From: an uncultured Draconibacterium sp.
GTDB taxonomy: Bacteria > Bacteroidota > Bacteroidia > Bacteroidales > Prolixibacteraceae
Length of the DNA stretch: 64,000 bases
NCBI RefSeq assembly: GCF_963677575.1
Contig: NZ_OY782038.1
Coordinates: 4,281,501-4,345,500 of the forward strand
Direction: 5' to 3'
The notes beneath the pieces are model-generated. The model was not told where the DNA came from. It saw nothing but the letters and a program-made list of their open reading frames with translations, and ran no database searches. Both the position numbers and the translations under genes were made by a program. Each line of letters starts with the position of its first letter. The stretch's first letter is position 1. This document shows, one piece after another, positions 8,445 to 17,568 of this stretch.

Positions 8445-9509
8445 ATGGGAAATTCAAAAATTTACTCTAAAATAATTTATAGCCGAAAGTTGGAACAAGA
8501 ACTGCAGGCTTATATCAACAAATATCCAAAGGGAAAGGTATTTCTGGCTACCGAAGAAACCGTTGATAAACTTTGGGTGGCCAATCTGGATAATTTTCTG
8601 GCAGAAAATAGCATTAAGAAAGTGGTCGTTTCAGCCGGAGAGGACAATAAAAAGATTGCCTTGGTTGAAACCATTTGGCAGTTTTTGTCGGAAAATGAGG
8701 GAGACCGCAAATCATTGCTTATTAATATTGGCGGCGGAATGCTTACCGATCTTGCAGGTTTTGCGGCCAGCACCTTTAAACGTGGAATTGATTTTCTGAA
8801 CGTTCCAACAACTTTGCTTTCGCAGGTTGATGCTTCGGTCGGGGGAAAAACAGGTTTTAATTTTAATGGCTTGAAAAACGAAATAGGTGTATTCAAAGAG
8901 CCGGTTGCCGTTGTTATTAATACCGATTTTCTGAAAACCATCGATCGCAATAATTTTATCTCGGGTTTTGCCGAAATGATAAAACATGGATTGATTTACA
9001 GTACAGAACATTTGGCAGAGCTTAAAGAATTTGATTTCGACAGCATTGATTACGATTTGTTACAGGAAATCATCCGTCACTCGGTAAACGTAAAAGAACA
9101 TTTCGTAGCCAACGACCTAACCGAGAACAACATCCGAAAAGCATTGAATTTTGGACACACGGTTGGCCATGCTTTCGAAAGTCTGGCCATGAGACAAAAC
9201 CGGCCGGTTCTGCATGGTTATGCTGTTGCTTATGCCATGATCGCTGAATTGTTTCTATCGGTAAAAATGTGTGGTTTCCCGCAAGCCGATTGTGACAAGT
9301 TGACTAAATGGATGTTGGATATTTACGGTAAGTTCGAGATTGAAGAATCCGATTTTGAAGCTTTGTTTCAATTGATGACACACGACAAAAAGAACGATTC
9401 CGGACGTATTAATTTTACATTACTTCCAAAAGTTGGCGAAATTGAGATCAACCAGAATTGCAGTAAAGAACTGATTCTGGAAGCGCTTAAATTCTATAAA
9501 AGTCTGTAA
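8445..9509 (+). CDS. aroB: 3-dehydroquinate synthase
   Basis: 354 residues matching AroB, which converts DAHP to 3-dehydroquinate in the second step of the shikimate pathway, using NAD and a divalent metal. Motifs: the NAD-binding GGGMLTDLAGF, the segment VPTTLLSQVDASVGGKTG, SGFAEMIKHG and the metal-binding LNFGHTVGHAFES, with a further His in the HGYAVAYAM stretch. The protein is short for the family but complete. aroA follows 36 nt downstream, so the pair forms a small shikimate operon. Confidence 0.95.
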   Translation: MGNSKIYSKIIYSRKLEQELQAYINKYPKGKVFLATEETVDKLWVANLDNFLAENSIKKVVVSAGEDNKKIALVETIWQFLSENEGDRKSLLINIGGGMLTDLAGFAASTFKRGIDFLNVPTTLLSQVDASVGGKTGFNFNGLKNEIGVFKEPVAVVINTDFLKTIDRNNFISGFAEMIKHGLIYSTEHLAELKEFDFDSIDYDLLQEIIRHSVNVKEHFVANDLTENNIRKALNFGHTVGHAFESLAMRQNRPVLHGYAVAYAMIAELFLSVKMCGFPQADCDKLTKWMLDIYGKFEIEESDFEALFQLMTHDKKNDSGRINFTLLPKVGEIEINQNCSKELILEALKFYKSL

Positions 9510-9545
9510 TTAACAGGCTAGAATAACCTCATTATTACTTCTGAC

Positions 9546-10778
9546 ATGATTTACCAGGTAACTACCGACATAAAAGAAATTAGCGGGACGATTAATCTTC
9601 CGGCATCAAAAAGTATCAGTAACCGGGCATTGATTATTAATGCGTTGAGTTACAGCCCGTATCCGATACGGAACCTGTCGGACAGCGACGATACAAGAGT
9701 TTTGACGGCAGCATTGTTTTCAAACAGCAATAAGTTCAACATTGGACATGCCGGAACTGCCATGCGTTTTCTTACTGCTTTTCTGGCAAAAATTGTGGGC
9801 GAGTGGGAGATTACCGGATCGGAACGTATGCAGCAACGCCCCATCTCTATTTTGGTAGATGCGCTAAACCAGCTGGGGGCGCAAATTGAATATTTGGGTA
9901 ATGAAGGTTGTCCACCGTTAAAGATCTTGGGCTCGCATTTAAAAGGGCAAACCATTGAGTTGGACGGAAGTGTGTCGAGCCAGTATATTTCGGCGCTTTT
10001 GCTGATTGCCCCAACCATTGAAAATGGACTGACTTTAAAACTGAAAGGAAATATCACTTCGCGATCATACATAAAACTTACGCTGGAATTGATGGCCAAG
10101 TTTGGCATTCAATACCGTTGGGACAATAATGAGATTTTTGTGCCGGAGCAAAAGTATTTTGCCCGCGATTTTACCTGCGAAGCCGACTGGTCTGGAGCTT
10201 CTTACTGGTATCAGATTATGGCGTTGGTTGACAACGGAGAAGTTTTACTGGAAAATCTTTTACTCGACAGTTTGCAAGGCGATGCTAACATTGCTGGATG
10301 GTTTGAGCAGTTTGGGGTCACTTCAACACAAAAGAAAGAAGGTGTTCTGTTAGCAAAAAGCAAAAACAGACAGCCGGAGAAGCTGGTACTTGATTTTATT
10401 GAAAACCCTGATGTGGCACAAACCATGGCATGTTTGTGTGTGGCTAAAAATATTCCGTATCACTTCTCTGGTTTAAAAACGTTGAAGATAAAAGAAACCG
10501 ACCGAATTGCTGCACTGCAAAACGAGCTGGCAAAATTCGGTGCGACTATAAATGAACCTGAATTTGGAGAACTCGCATGGGATGGAAAGTTGGATCAGGA
10601 AGAACAGGAAGAAAATCCGATTATAAAGACATACCACGATCACCGAATGGCATTGGCTTTTGCACCAATGGCGTTGGCCGGATTTGCTATGCGAATTGAT
10701 GATCCAATGGTAGTAACCAAATCCTATCCGGGTTTTTATGAAGACCTAAAACAGGTTGGATTTATTATTGAAGAATAA
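9546..10778 (+). CDS. aroA: 3-phosphoshikimate 1-carboxyvinyltransferase (EPSP synthase)
   Basis: 410 residues. The N-terminal lobe holds ASKSISNRALI (shikimate-3-phosphate binding) and HAGTAMRFLTAFLA, followed by the GSERMQQRPI segment. The C-terminal lobe has KIKETDRIAALQNEL and YHDHRMALAFAP, conserved catalytic and binding motifs. The enzyme joins PEP to shikimate-3-phosphate. The protein is slightly shorter than the typical 425-440 residues, mainly through a compact middle part. It is the second gene of the aroB-aroA pair; a palindromic repeat follows. Confidence 0.95.
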   Translation: MIYQVTTDIKEISGTINLPASKSISNRALIINALSYSPYPIRNLSDSDDTRVLTAALFSNSNKFNIGHAGTAMRFLTAFLAKIVGEWEITGSERMQQRPISILVDALNQLGAQIEYLGNEGCPPLKILGSHLKGQTIELDGSVSSQYISALLLIAPTIENGLTLKLKGNITSRSYIKLTLELMAKFGIQYRWDNNEIFVPEQKYFARDFTCEADWSGASYWYQIMALVDNGEVLLENLLLDSLQGDANIAGWFEQFGVTSTQKKEGVLLAKSKNRQPEKLVLDFIENPDVAQTMACLCVAKNIPYHFSGLKTLKIKETDRIAALQNELAKFGATINEPEFGELAWDGKLDQEEQEENPIIKTYHDHRMALAFAPMALAGFAMRIDDPMVVTKSYPGFYEDLKQVGFIIEE

Positions 10779-10801
10779 AAAATCCCGGTTGTTCGCCGGG
10801 G

Positions 10802-10862
10802 TGTCAGTCTGAGCGGAGTCGAAGACTGTATCATCCACACTTCGACTTCGTTCAGTGTGACA
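10802..10862. repeat. Intergenic palindromic repeat (GTCTGAGCGGAGTCGAAG type), possible bidirectional terminator
   Basis: The arm TGTCAGTCTGAGCGGAGTCGAAG (10802-10824) is an imperfect inverted copy of the arm at 10840-10862 (4-5 mismatches in 23), with a 15-nt loop. It fills the gap between the convergent aroA and the NagX-like gene. Palindromes of this sequence type are common between Bacteroidota genes, where they are thought to act as REP-like repeats or terminators. Confidence 0.6.
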
Positions 10863-10864
10863 TT

Positions 10865-11959
10865 TTATAATTTTATAAATATCTTCTTTTTATAAAGTAT
10901 CCAGGCCGGAATAAAATTGAAGCCAATAAACAGGGCAGCATATAAAAAGCTCCCCAGTTCCAAACTCCAACCTGCATTTTCAAACAGGTTCATCCAGTGG
11001 TTATTTAAGCTGCTTCCGCCAAATTCCCAGGTATAAAATGGCAGGCGCCAAACATCGGCCAGTACATAAACGGCAATGGCGTTCGATCCAAATATAATTC
11101 CAGGTTTGGTTAAACGTGTACGGCCAAGAATATCAACAAAAAAGATACTTGCAGCTAAAACCATTCCGGCTAATCCGGAGGTGACCATTACAAATGAGCT
11201 GGTCCAGATGTTTTTATTAATTGGGAAAATATAATTCCAGAAAAAGCCGATTACAAAAGCAAAGAAGGAGAACGAGAAAAGGTAAATGACTTTTCGTTCG
11301 GCTGGTATTTTGCTAAGCACTAAATGACCTGCCAGCATCCCGGTTATTCCGGTTGCAATTGCCGGAAGAGTACTTAATAAGCCTTCCGGGTCCCAGGTTT
11401 CCTGCCATAAATAACCGGGCAAAAACTTACTGTCGATCCAGGCAGCTATGTTGGCGCCGGGCTCAAGCATTACTTTGCCGTAGCCAGGAGTGGGAATAAA
11501 TAGCATTACCAGCCAGTAAATTACTAGCAAAGCACCAGCAATAATGGCCTGTGTTTTCCATTTCGAGTTCAGGAATAAAAAGGCACACGCTAAAAATACG
11601 ATGGCAATTCGCTGAAGTACTCCGGCAATCCGTACATGTTCAAAACTGAAGCTGGGGAACAACCAAAGCAAAATACCAACCGCAAATATTTTTATCGAGC
11701 GAAATACGATCTTCTTGTACATTGGGCCTTTGGCAACACCGGCGTTCAGGCGTTTGGTATAAGCCAACGCAATGGATACCCCAACAATAAAAATAAAGAA
11801 TGGAAATATAAGATCGGTTGGTGTCAATCCATTCCAGCTGGCGTGTTCCAGTGGTGGATAAATATGTGCCCAGGTGGCAGGATTGTTAACCATGATCATT
11901 GCGGCAATCGTAAATCCGCGAAAGGCATCAAGCGAAATAAGTCTTTTAAGTTCAGCCAT
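10865..11959 (-). CDS. NagX/HGSNAT-like multi-helix membrane protein (DUF5009-type)
   Basis: 364 residues with about ten transmembrane helices and the N-terminal signature LISLDAFRGFTIAAMIMVN followed by LIFPFFIFIVGVSIALAY. This is the pattern of bacterial homologues of heparan-alpha-glucosaminide N-acetyltransferase (NagX, DUF5009/YeiB-like). Human HGSNAT moves an acetyl group across a membrane to glucosamine, and bacterial members are often found in amino-sugar or glycan loci. No sugar-utilisation genes sit next to this copy, so its substrate is open. Confidence 0.75.
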   Translation of the reverse strand: MAELKRLISLDAFRGFTIAAMIMVNNPATWAHIYPPLEHASWNGLTPTDLIFPFFIFIVGVSIALAYTKRLNAGVAKGPMYKKIVFRSIKIFAVGILLWLFPSFSFEHVRIAGVLQRIAIVFLACAFLFLNSKWKTQAIIAGALLVIYWLVMLFIPTPGYGKVMLEPGANIAAWIDSKFLPGYLWQETWDPEGLLSTLPAIATGITGMLAGHLVLSKIPAERKVIYLFSFSFFAFVIGFFWNYIFPINKNIWTSSFVMVTSGLAGMVLAASIFFVDILGRTRLTKPGIIFGSNAIAVYVLADVWRLPFYTWEFGGSSLNNHWMNLFENAGWSLELGSFLYAALFIGFNFIPAWILYKKKIFIKL

Positions 11960-12116
11960 TTGTTTATTCGGTTTAGTAAAATAATCTGATATTCTTAAAA
12001 TTGTTTTTAAAAATATTAAAAAGTCAAACTTAGCAAAAATAATGAGATAAGGGATTTATATATCAATTTTATTGGAGGATAAAGATTTAGGTTTATTAAG
12101 TAGTATCAGTAAACGG

Positions 12117-12563
12117 TTACTTTCTTTTCTTGCGAAAAAACTCCTGCATTAATTCAGCGCATTCGGTTTCAAAAATGCCACTAACAATTTCTGTTTTGGG
12201 ATGAAGTGCTTTGGCTGCAAACTTTTTAAAACCGCGTTTTTCATCAGAGGCACCATAAACGATTTTGCTAATTTGCGACCAGCCCAATGCTCCGGCACAC
12301 ATAACACAAGGTTCCAGTGTAACGTACAACGTACAGTCGTTAAGGTATTTGCCACCAAGTAAGTTGGCTGCTGCAGTAATGGCCTGCATTTCGGCATGCG
12401 CCGTAACGTCGTTCAGGGTTTCAGTAAGGTTGTGGGCGCGTGCAATTATCTTTCCTTTTGATACTACAACAGCTCCAACCGGAATTTCACCTTCGTCAAA
12501 AGCCTGAACAGCTTCTGCAAAGGCCTTCTTCATAAAATATTCGTCGTTAAACGGTTCAATCAT
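12117..12563 (-). CDS. tadA: tRNA-specific adenosine deaminase
   Basis: 148 residues of the cytidine/deoxycytidylate deaminase fold. The zinc site is visible as HAEMQAI (His ligand and catalytic Glu) and PCVMCAGA (two Cys ligands). TadA deaminates A34 to inosine in tRNA-Arg(ACG), which is essential for decoding CGN codons. Length and motif spacing fit TadA better than guanine deaminase. Transcribed alone; a 157-nt gap precedes the NagX-like gene. Confidence 0.9.
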   Translation of the reverse strand: MIEPFNDEYFMKKAFAEAVQAFDEGEIPVGAVVVSKGKIIARAHNLTETLNDVTAHAEMQAITAAANLLGGKYLNDCTLYVTLEPCVMCAGALGWSQISKIVYGASDEKRGFKKFAAKALHPKTEIVSGIFETECAELMQEFFRKKRK

Positions 12564-12673
12564 AATGCTGAAATATTACTGCGAAGTAAATAAATCTTTG
12601 TGGTAATTCGTGTCTGCATGGTGGAACTTTGTGTTATTTTTTAGGATATGATGGTTGTGCTATCCAATCAATT

Positions 12674-12961
12674 TTATCTGTCAGTCATACATTCATCTGC
12701 TATTTCAACAGACGAAGAATTATAGCTGGGATTAGTAGAGTACATTATCCCAATGTATGGACTACCTGGTTCGAAAAAGTAACTTATGCGATTATCCCGG
12801 TTTGAACCATGTCTAACTATTACATTACTCTTTTCGCTTAAAATTAACGATCCATAAACTGAACGTTTTGAAGATGGGGAATCCTCACTAGCCGGAACGA
12901 AATAGAATGTGGAACATGACGAGAACAAAAACAGGAATACGATAGAAGTAAAGGTTTTCAT
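12674..12961 (-). CDS. Small putative lipoprotein, unknown function
   Basis: 95 residues. The N-terminus is a lipoprotein signal peptide, MKTFTSIVFLFLFSSC, with the lipobox FSSC. The remaining mature chain of about 80 residues is polar, Ser-rich and has no motif I recognise. The signal peptide is the main evidence that the gene is real. It lies between tadA (same strand) and the divergent aspS. Confidence 0.55.
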   Translation of the reverse strand: MKTFTSIVFLFLFSSCSTFYFVPASEDSPSSKRSVYGSLILSEKSNVIVRHGSNRDNRISYFFEPGSPYIGIMYSTNPSYNSSSVEIADECMTDR

Positions 12962-13154
12962 AGTGTTGTCTTTTCTGAGTTACTCAAATTTCATTCCACA
13001 AAAAATGGCACTGTTTTATGAACCCGTTTTTAAAAATGAATTAAAACTAAAGAATCCCCTTTTTAATAGCTGTTTGCTCCAATTACAGTATGAAATGTCA
13101 GACATAATTGCCAAAATATCACTATTTTCGCGGCGTAAATAAAAGAAAGATATC

Positions 13155-14912
13155 ATGTACAGAACACATACTTGTGGCGAACTTCGAATTGAGAATGCAG
13201 GAAATGAAGTAACTCTGGCCGGTTGGGTGCAACGCGTCCGCGACCTGGGAGCCATGACTTTTGTAGACTTACGCGACCGCTACGGTATTACCCAGCTGGT
13301 GGTTGACGAAAATACCGATAAAGCTGTTGCCAAAGCGCTTGAGGAATTGGGACGCGAATTTGTGATCCAGGCAAAGGGAACAGTTCGCGAGCGCCAAAGC
13401 AAAAACAAAAATATACCAACGGGTGATGTTGAAATCGCCCTATCGGAGATCAAGATTTTAGGACCGGCCGAAACGCCTCCGTTTACCATTGAAGATAATA
13501 CCGATGGTGGTGACGACCTGCGGATGAAATATCGTTACCTCGACTTACGTCGTACACCTGTGCGCGAAAACCTGATTTTGCGTGCAAAGATGGCTCATGC
13601 TGTGCGTTCTTACCTGAATTCGAAAGATTTTATCGAGACAGAAACACCTGTACTGATTAAATCAACTCCGGAAGGAGCCCGCGACTTTGTGGTTCCGTCA
13701 CGTATGAATGAAGGACAGTTTTATGCTCTTCCGCAATCGCCACAACAGTTTAAGCAATTATTGATGGTAGCAGGTTTCGACCGTTACTACCAGATTGTAA
13801 AGTGTTTCCGCGACGAAGACCTGCGCGCCGACCGTCAGCCGGAGTTTACACAAATCGACTGTGAAATGTCGTTTGTGGAGCAGAAAGATGTGCTGGAAAT
13901 GTTCGAAGGGCTGACCCGTCACATGTTTAAAGAAACGCTGAATGTGGAAGTGGATGAGTTCCCTTGGATGCCTTATTCTGAAGCGATGGAGAAATATGGA
14001 TCGGACAAACCCGATACTCGTTTCGAAATGCTGGTCAACGATATTACCGAAACCGTAAAAGGGAATGATTTTGTGGTGTTCGACTCGGCTGAATACATTG
14101 GTGCCATTTGTGCCAAAGGATGTGCTGCTTACACTCGCAAACAGCTCGACGGATTGACCAATTGGGTGAAACGTCCGCAGGTTGGTGCCAAAGGTTTGGT
14201 TTATGTGAAGTGTAACGAGGACGGTTCATTTAAATCGTCGGTAGATAAGTTCTACTCGCAAAACGACCTGAAAGCCTGGGCCGAAAAAACAGGTGCCGAA
14301 GCCGGCGACTTGATCCTGGTAATGAGTGGCGACAAAGAACACATGCTTGATGCGCTTGGGGCGCTTCGTTTAGAAATGGCAAACCAACTCGGATTACGCG
14401 ACAAAAATGTGTTTAAACCCTTGTGGGTTGTAGACTTCCCGTTGTTGGAATGGGATGAAGAAAGCAAGCGCTTCCACGCAATGCACCACCCGTTTACTTC
14501 GCCAAAACCTGAGGATATCGCGTTAATGGATACTGATCCTGCAAAAGTGCGTGCCAATGCTTACGACCTTGTAATCAATGGTGTTGAAATTGGTGGAGGT
14601 TCGGTACGAATCTTCGACTCGGCATTGCAGGCAAAAATGTTCAGTCTGCTTGGTTTTACCAAAGAAGAGGCCGAAGCACAGTTTGGTTTCCTGATGAACG
14701 CCTTTAAATACGGTGCGCCGCCACATGCGGGTATCGCTTTTGGTTTCGACCGTCTGGTGTCGTTATTTGCCGGGCTGGATACAATTCGCGACGTTATTGC
14801 TTTTCCGAAAAACAATGCCGGCCGCGATGTGATGATCGATACTCCATCACCGATCGCCGATGCGCAGTTGAACGAGTTGTGCCTGAAACTGAATGTAAAA
14901 GAGAAGAAATAA
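13155..14912 (+). CDS. aspS: Aspartate--tRNA ligase
   Basis: 585 residues, the size of bacterial-type AspRS. It has an N-terminal OB-fold anticodon domain (VTLAGWVQRVRDLG region), a class-II catalytic core with motif 2 around CFRDEDLRADRQPEFTQID, the bacteria-specific GAD insertion in the middle (around 290-410), and motif 3 GIAFGFDRLVSLFAG near the C-terminus. It attaches aspartate to tRNA-Asp. Whether it also charges tRNA-Asn cannot be judged here. A strong hairpin terminator follows 23 nt downstream. Confidence 0.96.
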   Translation: MYRTHTCGELRIENAGNEVTLAGWVQRVRDLGAMTFVDLRDRYGITQLVVDENTDKAVAKALEELGREFVIQAKGTVRERQSKNKNIPTGDVEIALSEIKILGPAETPPFTIEDNTDGGDDLRMKYRYLDLRRTPVRENLILRAKMAHAVRSYLNSKDFIETETPVLIKSTPEGARDFVVPSRMNEGQFYALPQSPQQFKQLLMVAGFDRYYQIVKCFRDEDLRADRQPEFTQIDCEMSFVEQKDVLEMFEGLTRHMFKETLNVEVDEFPWMPYSEAMEKYGSDKPDTRFEMLVNDITETVKGNDFVVFDSAEYIGAICAKGCAAYTRKQLDGLTNWVKRPQVGAKGLVYVKCNEDGSFKSSVDKFYSQNDLKAWAEKTGAEAGDLILVMSGDKEHMLDALGALRLEMANQLGLRDKNVFKPLWVVDFPLLEWDEESKRFHAMHHPFTSPKPEDIALMDTDPAKVRANAYDLVINGVEIGGGSVRIFDSALQAKMFSLLGFTKEEAEAQFGFLMNAFKYGAPPHAGIAFGFDRLVSLFAGLDTIRDVIAFPKNNAGRDVMIDTPSPIADAQLNELCLKLNVKEKK

Positions 14913-14935
14913 ATTCTAAGACATACAAATACATT

Positions 14936-14960
14936 AAGGAGCTTTCGGGCTCCTTTTTTG
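14936..14960 (+). terminator. Rho-independent terminator after aspS
   Basis: AAGGAGC-TTTCGG-GCTCCTT followed by TTTTT. The hairpin is identical to the one after the NfnAB gene at 17368-17393. Confidence 0.85.
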
Positions 14961-14995
14961 TTGAAACCGTTAAATTTGACAAAGAATAACAAAAG

Positions 14996-15029
14996 TTTGT
15001 ATTTGTGATTGAACTTCCGTTTAATTTTG
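14996..15029 (+). promoter_or_regulatory. Candidate promoter for the NfnAB fusion gene
   Basis: TAATTTTG (15022-15029) matches the Bacteroidota -7 element TAnnTTTG, 45 nt before the start codon. TTTG at 14996-14999 is a possible -33 box, with 22-nt spacing, slightly longer than the usual 19-21. It follows directly after the aspS terminator, which supports a new transcript. Confidence 0.4.
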
Positions 15030-15074
15030 CACAAAAATCAAAAAACAGACAGCCAACTTTGACTGATAGAAATT

Positions 15075-17336
15075 ATGCATAAAATATTACGAAAAAGAAT
15101 TCTGAATCCTGCCGTTGAGGAGATCGTTGTAGAAGCGCCTTACGTGGCCAGGAAATGCCAACCCGGACAATTCATTATCATTATTGTTGAAGAGGGAGGC
15201 GAACGCATCCCATTGACAATCGCCGATTATAATCGTGCAGAGCAGTCAGTAACCATGATTTACCAGGTTGTGGGGCATTCAACACAGTTGCTTCAGCAAA
15301 AGAATGTAGGTGAAACTATCAGCGATGTTGCCGGACCGCTGGGTTTGCCGTGTGTCGATCATAAACCCAAAAAGGTACTTGGAATTGGTGGTGGTGTTGG
15401 TGCTGCTCCTTTGTATCCTCAAATAAAAATGCATGCCGGAAATGACGTAGAAATTGATGTTGTTTTAGGAGGACGCAGTGCTGAATTTGTAATTCTGCAA
15501 GAGGAATTCTCGCAACTGGCGAAGAACGTATTTGTAGCTACCGACGATGGAAGCCTAGGAACAAAAGGATTCGTTACCAATATCGTTCAGAAATTGCTGG
15601 AAGAAGGAAATCAATACGATGAAGTAATTGCGATTGGTCCTATTCCGATGATGAAAGCGGTGGTTAATGTGGTAAAACCATTCAATATCCCGATTTCTGT
15701 TTCATTGAATCCATTGATGGTTGATGGAACCGGAATGTGCGGTGGATGCCGTGTTTCTATTGCAGGAAAAACAAAATTTGCTTGTGTTGACGGTCCCGAT
15801 TTTAATGGTTACGAAGTTGATTTCGATGAAATCACAAGTCGCCAGGGTATGTACAAGGATCAGGAAAAGAATCACAACTGCAGAATCGGTCTGTCGGGCG
15901 AGCATAAAAAAGCAACAAAAGTTGTTGCGCCAATCACTGCGCAAATGAAGGGCAGGTTTAATATGCAGTCCGAAAAAACGCCAATGCAGGAGCTTGATCC
16001 AATTGAAAGAAGTAAATCGTTTGGTGAGGTGGCGATGGGTTATACCGAGGAAGAGGCGATAAACGAAGCCAAACGTTGCATTCAGTGTAAACGACCTTCG
16101 TGTGTAAGCGGTTGCCCGGTGAATGTGAACATCCCCGAGTTTATTGGTCATATTGCACAAGGCGATTTTCAGGAGGCGTACAAAAGCATAAAATCATACA
16201 ATAGCCTTCCGGCAGTTTGCGGTCGTGTGTGTCCGCAGGAAAACCAGTGTGAAGCGATTTGTGTTCGTGGTAAAAACGATGAACCTGTGGCCATCGGTCG
16301 ATTGGAGCGTTTTATTGCCGATTATGCACGCGAAAGTAAATTCGAAGAAGAAATTCCTCAGCACAACTCTGGAAGAAAAATCGCTGTAATTGGTGCCGGA
16401 CCTGCCGGGATTGCCTGTGCAGGCGAACTGGCAAAAAAAGGTCACGAGGTAGTGGTTTTTGAAGCATTGCACACGCCCGGCGGAGTATTAATGTATGGTA
16501 TTCCTGAATTCCGCTTACCAAAACAAATCGTACGCGAAGAAATCGACTCCATAAAAAAAATGGGCGTTAAAATTGAGAAAAACGTAATCGTGGGAAAATC
16601 GCTAACCGTGGAAGATTTGAAGGAAGATGGTTTTGAAGCTATTTTCATTTCTACCGGTGCTGGTTTGCCGCGATTCCTGAATATCGATGGAGAAAATCTG
16701 AATGGAGTATATTCGGCCAACGAATTTCTGACTCGTGTTAACTTAATGGAATCCTTTAAACGTGAAACGCCAAGCCCGGTTCAGAAAGGCGATAAAGTAG
16801 CCGTTGTTGGTGGTGGTAACGTAGCTATGGATGCCTGCCGAACAGCATTACGTTTAGGAGCAGAGGAAGTTTATATCATTTACCGACGCGGTGAAGATGA
16901 GCTTCCTGCGCGTGCTGAAGAAATTGAACATGCCAAAGAAGAAGGTATTCAGTTTAAGTTGTTGGCTAATCCGGTTAAAATTCATGATAACGGTTCCGGT
17001 TGGGTAGGAGCAATAGAAAATCAGCAAATGGAATTAGGCGAACCCGATGCATCGGGACGAAGAAGGCCTGTTCCGGTTGAAGGCGAGACTTTTTTACTCG
17101 ATGTAAATAAGGTTGTAATTGCAGTGGGGCAGTCGCCAAATCCGTTAATTACGCAAAGTACCAAAGGGCTTGATTTGCATTCGTGGGGCGGAATTATCGT
17201 TGACGAACAAACCATGAAAACCAGCAAAGAAAATGTATACGCCGGTGGCGATGTGGTTACAGGTGCAGCAACCGTAATTCTGGCAATGGGAGCTGGGAAA
17301 ACTGCGGCAAACGCTATCGATGAGCAATTAAATTAG
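15075..17336 (+). CDS. NfnAB-like fusion: ferredoxin-NADP(+) reductase alpha subunit fused to glutamate-synthase-small-subunit-like flavoprotein
   Basis: 753 residues combining two subunits. Residues 1-270 resemble NfnA/PyrK (FAD- and NAD-binding reductase, GIGGGVGAAPLYPQ), ending in a [2Fe-2S] site with D217, C222, C225 and C237. The Asp-plus-three-Cys arrangement is known for NfnA. Residues 300-753 resemble NfnB/GltD: two [4Fe-4S] sites (C335, C338, C343, C347 and C382, C386, C392, C396), then two dinucleotide folds (VIGAGPAGIACAGELAKKG and VVGGGNVAMDACRTALRLG). Nfn couples NADH and reduced ferredoxin to NADPH formation by electron bifurcation in the cytoplasm. Pipelines often call such fusions glutamate synthase or dihydroorotate dehydrogenase subunit; no GltB or PyrD partner is adjacent. 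Bifurcation itself is inferred. Confidence 0.82.
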   Translation: MHKILRKRILNPAVEEIVVEAPYVARKCQPGQFIIIIVEEGGERIPLTIADYNRAEQSVTMIYQVVGHSTQLLQQKNVGETISDVAGPLGLPCVDHKPKKVLGIGGGVGAAPLYPQIKMHAGNDVEIDVVLGGRSAEFVILQEEFSQLAKNVFVATDDGSLGTKGFVTNIVQKLLEEGNQYDEVIAIGPIPMMKAVVNVVKPFNIPISVSLNPLMVDGTGMCGGCRVSIAGKTKFACVDGPDFNGYEVDFDEITSRQGMYKDQEKNHNCRIGLSGEHKKATKVVAPITAQMKGRFNMQSEKTPMQELDPIERSKSFGEVAMGYTEEEAINEAKRCIQCKRPSCVSGCPVNVNIPEFIGHIAQGDFQEAYKSIKSYNSLPAVCGRVCPQENQCEAICVRGKNDEPVAIGRLERFIADYARESKFEEEIPQHNSGRKIAVIGAGPAGIACAGELAKKGHEVVVFEALHTPGGVLMYGIPEFRLPKQIVREEIDSIKKMGVKIEKNVIVGKSLTVEDLKEDGFEAIFISTGAGLPRFLNIDGENLNGVYSANEFLTRVNLMESFKRETPSPVQKGDKVAVVGGGNVAMDACRTALRLGAEEVYIIYRRGEDELPARAEEIEHAKEEGIQFKLLANPVKIHDNGSGWVGAIENQQMELGEPDASGRRRPVPVEGETFLLDVNKVVIAVGQSPNPLITQSTKGLDLHSWGGIIVDEQTMKTSKENVYAGGDVVTGAATVILAMGAGKTAANAIDEQLN

Positions 17337-17367
17337 CTTGATTTACAATATTGAAATCAAAAATATA

Positions 17368-17393
17368 AAGGAGCTTTCGGGCTCCTTTTTTTA
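17368..17393 (+). terminator. Rho-independent terminator after NfnAB fusion
   Basis: AAGGAGC-TTTCGG-GCTCCTT followed by a T run, the same sequence as after aspS. Confidence 0.85.
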
Positions 17394-17436
17394 TGGAAAT
17401 CCTATTCCCAACGATATAATTTTAACCCCACCTGAT

Positions 17437-17484
17437 CTCCCCGAAGGGGAGGAAATATCCCCCTTTTGGGGATTATAGGGGGCG
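17437..17484. repeat. G/C-rich double hairpin in intergenic region
   Basis: CTCCCC-GAA-GGGGAG (17437-17451) is followed by ATCCCC-CTTTT-GGGGAT (17457-17473) and then TATAGGGGGCGG. The block stands out in an AT-rich gap between the NfnAB terminator and the end of the convergent antiporter gene. It looks like one of the dispersed intergenic repeats of Bacteroidota genomes. Confidence 0.45.
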
Positions 17485-17568
17485 GAAATAACCAACTGAT
17501 AGAACGACAAGAATCCTTTCAGGTTTATTGGTACTTTCATAAATAACGCTCCTTTTCAAAAACATAAC

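Noticed and set aside
12909..13142. Plus-strand 77-codon ORF before aspS
   Set aside because: It overlaps the small lipoprotein gene in antisense for part of its length and has no supporting features.
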